DNA of 64,000 nucleotides, from positions 930,001-994,000 of the forward strand of contig CAVTWY010000002.1 in assembly GCA_963738575.1 (NCBI GenBank). The letters are read 5' to 3'. The notes under the pieces are model-generated. The model saw only the letters and a list, made by a program, of their open reading frames with translations. It ran no database searches and was not told where the DNA came from. Source of the DNA: CAVTWY01 sp963738575 (lineage in GTDB: Bacteria; Pseudomonadota; Gammaproteobacteria; Burkholderiales; Burkholderiaceae_C). Below, in pieces: positions 58,655-64,000 of this stretch (the stretch's first letter is position 1; every line of letters begins with the position of its first letter). Both the position numbers and the translations under genes were made by a program.

Positions 58655-59347
58655 TTAGGGCAGTTCGATGAAATGCAAGAGCTCGGATGCGTGATGGAGC
58701 ACCGCATCGGCGCCCCACCCCATCACGTCGTCGCCGGGCGGGATGTAACCCCAGGCGGCGGCGGCGCTGTGCATGCCCGCCGCGCGGGCGGCTTGCATGT
58801 CGCGGTGGTCGTCGCCCACGTAAATGCAGTGCGCCGGGTTGACGTTGATGCGTCGCGCAGCCTCCAGCAGCGGGGCTGGGTGGGGTTTGGCGTGGGGCGT
58901 GGTGTCACCACAGATCACCACCGCGGCGCGGCGGGTGATGTCCAGGCCGTCGACGATGGGGGTGGTGAAACGCTGGTGCTTGTTGGTGATCACGCCCCAG
59001 GGGGTGCCACTGGCCTCAATGGTTTGCAGCAACGCCTCCATGGCCTCAAAGACCTGGGTTTGGTCGAGCAGCATGCGCGTGTAGCGGTCCAAAAACTCGG
59101 CCCGCATGGCCTCAAAGGTGGCATCGTCCGGCCCGATGCCAAAGGCAGCACCCACCATGCCCCGCGCACCACTGCCCACGCAGGGGCGAAGTTGCTCATA
59201 AGGAACAGGCTCCAAGCCACGCGCCAGGCGCATGGCGTTGGCGGCGCCCGCCAAATCGGGCGCACTGTCGATCACCGTGCCGTCCAAATCAAACAGCACG
59301 GCCTTGACCGCCACCTTGGTTCTGGGCTGCAGCCGATGTTGGCTCAT
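58655..59347 (-). CDS. gph: Phosphoglycolate phosphatase Gph
   Basis: Gph removes phosphate from 2-phosphoglycolate, the by-product of RuBisCO oxygenation and of DNA repair. The 230-residue HAD protein has FDLDGTVIDSAPDLAGAANA, GVITNKHQRF and YVGDDHRDMQAARAAGM. The ATG at 59347 overlaps the ubiG stop, the common ubiG-gph order of Burkholderiales. Confidence 0.92.
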   Translation of the reverse strand: MSQHRLQPRTKVAVKAVLFDLDGTVIDSAPDLAGAANAMRLARGLEPVPYEQLRPCVGSGARGMVGAAFGIGPDDATFEAMRAEFLDRYTRMLLDQTQVFEAMEALLQTIEASGTPWGVITNKHQRFTTPIVDGLDITRRAAVVICGDTTPHAKPHPAPLLEAARRINVNPAHCIYVGDDHRDMQAARAAGMHSAAAAWGYIPPGDDVMGWGADAVLHHASELLHFIELP

Positions 59348-60048
59348 GCCGATTTCTTGCACATCATCAAGTAGTTGACGTCCGTGTCGTCACCCAGCGC
59401 GTAGCGTTTGGTGATGGGGTTGTACGTCATGCCTCGCATCTGCGACAGCGACAAACCCGCACTGCGGCACCAGCCCGCCAGCTCGCTGGGTTTGATGAAC
59501 TTGGCGTACTCGTGCGTGCCTTTGGGCAGCAAGCGCAGCACGTGCTCGGCGCCCACGATGGCAAACGCAAACGACTTCAAATTGCGGTTAAGCGTGGAGA
59601 AAAAAGCCGTGCCACCCGGTTTGAGCAGCGTGGAAACTGCACGCACCACCGAGTCGGGCTGGGGCACGTGCTCAAGCATCTCCATGCAGGTAATAACATC
59701 AAAGCTGGTGGGCGCCTCAGCCGCCAGCGCCTCGACAGCCACCTCGCGGTAGGCCACGTTGCTAACGCCCTGCTCCATCGCGTGCAACTGCGCCACGCGC
59801 AGCGGCTTGACAGCCAGATCGATGCCTGTGACCTGCGAAGCCCCCAAGCGCGCCATGGCCTCACTCAAGATACCGCCGCCGCAGCCCACGTCCAGCACTT
59901 GTTTGTCGTGGATGGGTACTTGTTTATTGATCCAATCAAGCCGCAGGGGGTTGATGGCATGAAGCGGCGCGAACTCACTGGTGGTGTCCCACCAGCGGTG
60001 CGCCAGTTCGCTGAATTTTTCCAGTTCGGCAGGGTCTACGTTTGACAT
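59344..60048 (-). CDS. ubiG: Ubiquinone biosynthesis O-methyltransferase UbiG
   Basis: UbiG methylates both hydroxyls during ubiquinone synthesis. The 234 residues include the substrate-handling N-terminus ELAHRWWDTTSEFAPLHAIN, the SAM site LDVGCGGGILSEAMA and CMEMLEHVPQPD. The gene is coupled to gph. Confidence 0.96.
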   Translation of the reverse strand: MSNVDPAELEKFSELAHRWWDTTSEFAPLHAINPLRLDWINKQVPIHDKQVLDVGCGGGILSEAMARLGASQVTGIDLAVKPLRVAQLHAMEQGVSNVAYREVAVEALAAEAPTSFDVITCMEMLEHVPQPDSVVRAVSTLLKPGGTAFFSTLNRNLKSFAFAIVGAEHVLRLLPKGTHEYAKFIKPSELAGWCRSAGLSLSQMRGMTYNPITKRYALGDDTDVNYLMMCKKSA

Positions 60049-60095
60049 GCTCGAATGCTAGCGGATGGGATGCGCTAAAGCGGCGCCACAAAACA

Positions 60096-60151
60096 AAGAA
60101 CCCCGCCGGGGCGGGGCCAAAAGCGAAGAACCCCGCCGGGGCGGGGTTCTT
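60096..60151. terminator. Tandem GC-rich terminators between ompA and ubiG
   Basis: Two copies of a unit starting AAGAACCCCGCCGGGGCGG lie at 60096 and 60126. The second forms a perfect 12-bp stem with a 2-nt loop (60126-60151). On the minus strand both are followed by T-rich sequence, so they end the ompA transcript. Confidence 0.8.
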
Positions 60152-60170
60152 GCAGAAATCAGCGAGCTGA

Positions 60171-60857
60171 TTACTTCTTGGTGCGCGTACCAACAACCTC
60201 GATCTCGGTGCGTCGGTTTTTCGACTTACCTTCTTTGGTCTTGTTGGAAGCCACAGGCTGCTTCTCGCCTTTGCCTTCGGTGTACACACGGTTCTTTTCA
60301 ACGCCCTTGGTGACCAAGTACGCCTTCACAGCTTCTGCGCGGCGAACCGACAGCTTCTGGTTGGCGGCGTCGCCACCGTCGCTGTCGGTGTGACCCACAG
60401 CAATGATGACTTCGAGGTTCATGCCAGCTGTCTTGGCGACGAGGTCGTCCAATTTGGCTTTGGCTTCAGGCTTCAGAACCGCTTTGTTCACGTCAAAGAA
60501 CGCGTCAGCAGCGTAGGTCACCTTCTCGCTCACCGGTGCTGGTGGGGGGGGAGGCGGTGCTGGTGGCCGTGCAGGTGCCGCTGCAGCTGGCGGGAGGTGG
60601 AGGCGGTGGGGGTGGCGGTGGGGGGGTGGAGGCGGTGGAGGTGGCGGTGGAACACCGTCACAGCCTTGAGCGCCCGTTGCTGGGGTCCAGAAGGCATCAC
60701 GCCAACAGAGTTCGTTGGTACCGTTTTTCCAGACGATGCCGTCCACATTGCGCCAATTATCAATTGATGCGGATGTGTGACTAGCTGCGTGTGACAACGG
60801 AGCGGCAAGAGCGGCTGATGCTGCAAACAGCATTGCCACCTTGTTAAGTTTCTTCAT
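60171..60857 (-). CDS. ompA: OmpA-family outer-membrane protein with a Pro-rich linker
   Basis: The 228-residue precursor has a signal peptide (MKKLNKVAMLFAASAALAAP), a short domain with WRNVDGIVWKNGTNELCWRD and a long Pro/Ala/His-rich linker (about residues 70-110). A C-terminal OmpA peptidoglycan-binding domain follows, with TDSDGGDAANQKLSVRRAEA. It anchors the outer membrane to the wall. A GAGGAG site precedes the ATG at 60857. Confidence 0.93.
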   Translation of the reverse strand: MKKLNKVAMLFAASAALAAPLSHAASHTSASIDNWRNVDGIVWKNGTNELCWRDAFWTPATGAQGCDGVPPPPPPPPPPHRHPHRLHLPPAAAAPARPPAPPPPPPAPVSEKVTYAADAFFDVNKAVLKPEAKAKLDDLVAKTAGMNLEVIIAVGHTDSDGGDAANQKLSVRRAEAVKAYLVTKGVEKNRVYTEGKGEKQPVASNKTKEGKSKNRRTEIEVVGTRTKK

Positions 60858-61153
60858 TGATTCTCCTCTCAAGGGAAGCCGCAGTTGCCTGCGAAACGTC
60901 TGAATCGGAAGCGAGTAACCTGGCAAACACCCGGTCGACGAGCGCTCACCACCGATCAACGAATTGTGCCATAGCACCGGGAACCAACTGCCGTTTGGCG
61001 TATCTGCGCAACGACTTACCCTCGTTTGTTGCACCAGGGAGACAAGCGGGCCGCACGTAGAATCTGGCTTGCGTTTGCTGGGAAAGTCCGGCACCCCCCT
61101 CTCAAGAACCCGTTTTCAGCATTGAAAACGGCCAACGGCACCCGCCCCTCCCG
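60858..61153. other. Divergent ompA-gyrA intergenic region with hairpin
   Basis: No gene is seen. A perfect inverted repeat CCGTTTTC-AGCATT-GAAAACGG at 61110-61131 would fold in the gyrA leader, 22 bp before its start. Promoters for both flanking genes must lie here, but none stands out. Confidence 0.5.
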
Positions 61154-63787
61154 ATGACCTCATTCGCCAAAGAAACCCTGCCCATCAGCCTCGAAGAGGA
61201 AATGCGGCGTTCTTACCTTGACTACGCGATGAGTGTCATCGTCGGGCGCGCCCTGCCCGACGCGCGCGACGGCCTCAAGCCCGTGCACCGGCGCGTTTTG
61301 TTTGCGATGCACGAGCAAAACAACGACTGGAACCGCCCCTTCAAGAAGAGCGCGCGCATCGTGGGTGACGTGATGGGCAAGTACCACCCGCACGGCGACA
61401 CCGCCATCTACGACACCATCGTGCGCATGGCGCAGCCCTTCTCGCTGCGTCACATGCTGGTGGACGGGCAAGGCAACTTCGGTTCGGTGGATGGCGACAA
61501 CGCTGCCGCCATGCGATACACCGAAATTCGCCTGACGAAGATCGCGCACGAGATGCTGGCCGACATCGACAAAGACACCGTCGAGTTTGGCCCCAACTAC
61601 GACGGCAGCGAGCGCGAGCCCTTGGTGCTGCCCGCCAAGTTGCCCAACCTGCTGATCAACGGCTCGGCCGGCATCGCGGTGGGCATGGCCACCAACATCC
61701 CGCCCCATAACCTCAACGAGGTGGTGGACGGCTGCTTGCATTTGCTGCGCAACCCCGAGGCGTCGATTGACGAACTGATCGAGATCATCCCCGCCCCCGA
61801 CTTCCCCACCGCCGGGATCATTTATGGCACCGTGGGCGTGCGCGAGGGCTACCGCACGGGCCGCGGCAAAATAATCATGCGTGCCAAGACGCATTTTGAG
61901 GACGTGGACAAGGGCTCACGCCAGTCGATCATCGTTGACGAGATTCCGTACCAAGTTAACAAGAAGAGTCTGCTCGAGCGCATTGCCGAGCTGGTGCGCG
62001 AGAAAAAAATCGAAGGCATCACGCACATCCAAGACGAGTCCGACAAGTCGGGCATGCGTGTGGTGATCGAGCTGCGTCGCGGTGAAGTGCCCGAGGTGGT
62101 GCTCAACAACCTGTACAAACAAACGCAGCTGCAAGACACCTTTGGCATGAACATGGTGGCGCTGATCGACGGTCAGCCCAAGCTGTGCAACCTCAAAGAC
62201 CTGATCGCCATCTTCTTGGATCATCGCCGCGAGGTGGTGACGCGGCGCACCGTGTTCGAGATGCGAAAGGCGCGCGACCGAGGCCACATTCTCGAGGGCC
62301 TGGCGGTGGCGCTGGCCAACATCGACGAGTTCATCGAGACCATCAAGCAGTCGCCAACCCCGCCTGTGGCCAAACAGGCTTTGATGGCCAAAACCTGGGA
62401 AAGCTCGATCGTGGGCGAGATGCTGTCCCGCGCCGCCGCCGACACCCCGGGGGGCCGCGACGCGTACCGCCCCGAAGGCTTGGCTGCACAGTACGGCCTG
62501 CAAACCGATGGCCGCTACCGACTCAGCGACGTGCAAGCGCAAGAGATTTTGCAAATGCGTTTGCAGCGCCTAACCGGCCTGGAGCAAGACAAGATCATTG
62601 GTGAGTACAAAGAGGTGATGGCCGAGATCGCCGACTTGCTGGACATCCTGGCCAAGCCCGACCGCGTCACCACGATCATTGGCGACGAGTTGACAGCACT
62701 CAAAACCGAGTTTGGCGCCGACAAGCTCGCCCAGCGCCGCAGCCACATCGAAAACAACGCGCAAGATCTGGCGACCGAAGACCTCATCACCCCCACCGAC
62801 ATGGTGGTGACGCTCAGCCACACCGGCTACATGAAGAGCCAGCCCTTGGCCGAGTACCGAGCCCAGCGCCGGGGCGGCCGCGGCAAGCAGGCCACCGCCA
62901 CCAAACAAGACGACTGGATCGACCAGCTCTTCATCGCCAACACGCACGACTGGATCTTGTGCTTCTCCGACCGTGGCCGCGTGTATTGGCTCAAAGTGTG
63001 GGAAGTGCCCCAGGGTGGCCGCGCCAGCCGAGGCAAACCCATCGTCAACATGTTCCCGCTGCAAGACGGCGAAAAAATCACCGTGGTGTTGCCACTCACC
63101 GGCGAGACACGCACCTTCCCAGCCGACCGCTACGTGTTCATGTCGACGGCGCTGGGCACGGTCAAGAAGACCGCACTTGACGACTTCAGCAACCCGCGCA
63201 AGGCCGGCATCATTGCCGTGGACTTGGACGACGGCGATCACCTCATCGGCGCCGCCCTCACCGACGGCAAGCACGACGTGATGCTGTTCTCAGACGGCGG
63301 CAAGGCGGTTCGATTTGACGAAAACGACGTGCGCCCGATGGGCCGCACCGCCCGCGGCGTGCGCGGCATGATGCTGGACGAAGGCCAGCACGTGATCGCC
63401 ATGCTGGTGGCCGAAGACGAACTGCAAAGCGTGTTGACGGCCACCGAGAACGGTTACGGCAAGCGCACCTCGATTGCCGAGTACACGCGCCATGGTCGGG
63501 GAACCAAAGGCATGATTGCGATCCAACAGAGCGAGCGAAACGGCAAGGTGGTTGCCGCGACGCTGGTTCATGCCGAAGACGAAATCATGCTGATCACTGA
63601 CACCGGGGTGCTGGTACGCACGCGGGTGTCAGAGATCCGCGAGTTGGGTCGCGCCACACAAGGCGTTACCTTGATCGGTCTGGACGAAGGCGCGCACCTG
63701 ATTGGGCTGCAGCGCATCGTCGAAAACGATGCGGGCGACGCAACCGATGCGCCACTGGACGACGCGGCAGACCCTCAAGCCACGTAG
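61154..63787 (+). CDS. gyrA: DNA gyrase subunit A
   Basis: GyrA cuts and rejoins DNA in the supercoiling reaction. The 877-residue protein has the quinolone-resistance region KYHPHGDTAIYDTIVRMAQ and the active-site Tyr in AAMRYTEIRLTK. The C-terminal pinwheel domain contains the GyrA box QRRGGRGK. At the position equivalent to E. coli Ser83 the residue is Thr (GDTAIYD), with Asp-to-Tyr spacing normal. Confidence 0.98.
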   Translation: MTSFAKETLPISLEEEMRRSYLDYAMSVIVGRALPDARDGLKPVHRRVLFAMHEQNNDWNRPFKKSARIVGDVMGKYHPHGDTAIYDTIVRMAQPFSLRHMLVDGQGNFGSVDGDNAAAMRYTEIRLTKIAHEMLADIDKDTVEFGPNYDGSEREPLVLPAKLPNLLINGSAGIAVGMATNIPPHNLNEVVDGCLHLLRNPEASIDELIEIIPAPDFPTAGIIYGTVGVREGYRTGRGKIIMRAKTHFEDVDKGSRQSIIVDEIPYQVNKKSLLERIAELVREKKIEGITHIQDESDKSGMRVVIELRRGEVPEVVLNNLYKQTQLQDTFGMNMVALIDGQPKLCNLKDLIAIFLDHRREVVTRRTVFEMRKARDRGHILEGLAVALANIDEFIETIKQSPTPPVAKQALMAKTWESSIVGEMLSRAAADTPGGRDAYRPEGLAAQYGLQTDGRYRLSDVQAQEILQMRLQRLTGLEQDKIIGEYKEVMAEIADLLDILAKPDRVTTIIGDELTALKTEFGADKLAQRRSHIENNAQDLATEDLITPTDMVVTLSHTGYMKSQPLAEYRAQRRGGRGKQATATKQDDWIDQLFIANTHDWILCFSDRGRVYWLKVWEVPQGGRASRGKPIVNMFPLQDGEKITVVLPLTGETRTFPADRYVFMSTALGTVKKTALDDFSNPRKAGIIAVDLDDGDHLIGAALTDGKHDVMLFSDGGKAVRFDENDVRPMGRTARGVRGMMLDEGQHVIAMLVAEDELQSVLTATENGYGKRTSIAEYTRHGRGTKGMIAIQQSERNGKVVAATLVHAEDEIMLITDTGVLVRTRVSEIRELGRATQGVTLIGLDEGAHLIGLQRIVENDAGDATDAPLDDAADPQAT

Positions 63788-63814
63788 CACGCGAACGAAC
63801 TTAGGAGCTTATTC

Positions 63815-64000
63815 ATGCGCCCATCCAATCCTGGCCCTTGCATTGACCCTCGCCACCGTGGGTGTGCAGGCCCAAACCAAACAAGAATTGGTGCAGCGGG
63901 TGATCACCGCCCAGCAAGGCTCCATCGAGGGCATTGCCCGCTCGCTGGCCGCCAACACGTCGCAACAGGTGCTCGAAACTGCTGGTGCTGCCATGGGCAA
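63815..64000 (+). CDS. Exported DUF2059-like protein, 5' part with apparent frameshift (cut by window edge)
   Basis: An AGGAG site and ATG at 63815 start an ORF whose own frame gives an unlikely Cys/Arg/His-rich sequence. From about 63827 a different frame reads ILALALTLATVGVQAQ, a signal peptide, then TKQELVQRVITAQQGSIEG, typical of DUF2059 exported proteins. One extra C near 63825-63826 would explain it. The gene continues beyond the window. Confidence 0.55.
   Translation, partial: MRPSNPGPCIDPRHRGCAGPNQTRIGAAGDHRPARLHRGHCPLAGRQHVATGARNCWCCHGQ

Noticed and set aside
58421..59374. A 317-codon plus-strand open frame
   Set aside because: It runs antisense through the tmRNA and gph, both of which are firmly identified.
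1..64000. CRISPR arrays, insertion sequences, tRNA or rRNA genes
   Set aside because: No regularly spaced repeats with spacers, no transposase and no tRNA or rRNA sequence were found; the tRNA-like fold at 58244 belongs to tmRNA.

Overview
The window is almost entirely a photosynthesis gene cluster (PGC) of a purple betaproteobacterium, most likely a Burkholderiales/Comamonadaceae-type aerobic or facultative anoxygenic phototroph. Reasons: a full bacteriochlorophyll a gene set, type-II reaction centre genes with a tetraheme PufC, the spheroidene carotenoid branch (crtA, crtC, crtD, crtF), an O2-dependent cyclase (acsF, with no bchE seen), a linked HiPIP, red-type form IC RuBisCO, GC-rich genes and a tmRNA tag (ANDQTYALAA) of the kind known in Burkholderiales.

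Layout. 1-14653 (minus): one superoperon bchF-N-B-H-L-M-lhaA-puhA-B-C-acsF-puhE-crtI, mostly coupled by ATGA overlaps, with crtI cut by the window edge. 14654-15007: divergent control region with tandem PpsR-type operators. 15008-17500 (plus): ppaA/aerR, a 25-codon leader ORF and ppsR. 17567-22515 (plus): bchG, a BCD-family transporter, bchP, tspO, a small membrane protein and a truncated PpsR-like protein. 22499-28000: HiPIP (minus), a DUF3422 gene, bchI-D-O. 28089-42429 (plus): crtE-F, then bchC-X-Y-Z-pufB-(77-aa ORF)-pufA-L-M-C-crtA-D-C. 42477-46670: heme oxygenase bphO, bacteriophytochrome bphP and a second full-length PpsR. 46750-53564: cbbR and the Calvin operon cbbL-S-X-F-P-Y. 53570-58032: an SRPBCC gene and an accessory block with three toxin-antitoxin pairs. 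58244-64000: tmRNA, gph, ubiG, an OmpA-type protein, gyrA and the start of an exported protein.

How it works together. PpsR would repress through TGT-N12-ACA sites, which I find at the bchF, bchG, crtE and bchC promoters. The B12-binding PpaA/AerR would counter it. BphO makes biliverdin for BphP, which lacks a histidine kinase domain and, as in the known BphP1-PpsR2 pairs of Rhodopseudomonas and Bradyrhizobium, would act on the neighbouring PpsR2 by protein contact. A third, shortened PpsR homologue follows tspO. Light harvesting, reaction centre assembly, carotenoids, light sensing and CO2 fixation thus lie side by side.

The most unusual items are: the shortened PpsR-like protein (21751-22515); a membrane-protein gene inserted between pufB and pufA (35507-35740); a PufC with a C-terminal OmpA-like domain (37854-39218); the BphO/BphP/PpsR2 module; a short Cys-rich ORF coupled to pufB; and a phosphoribulokinase gene broken by one extra base. 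The last may be an assembly error, since the final gene of the window shows a similar one-base insertion. No tRNA, rRNA, insertion sequence or CRISPR array was found.
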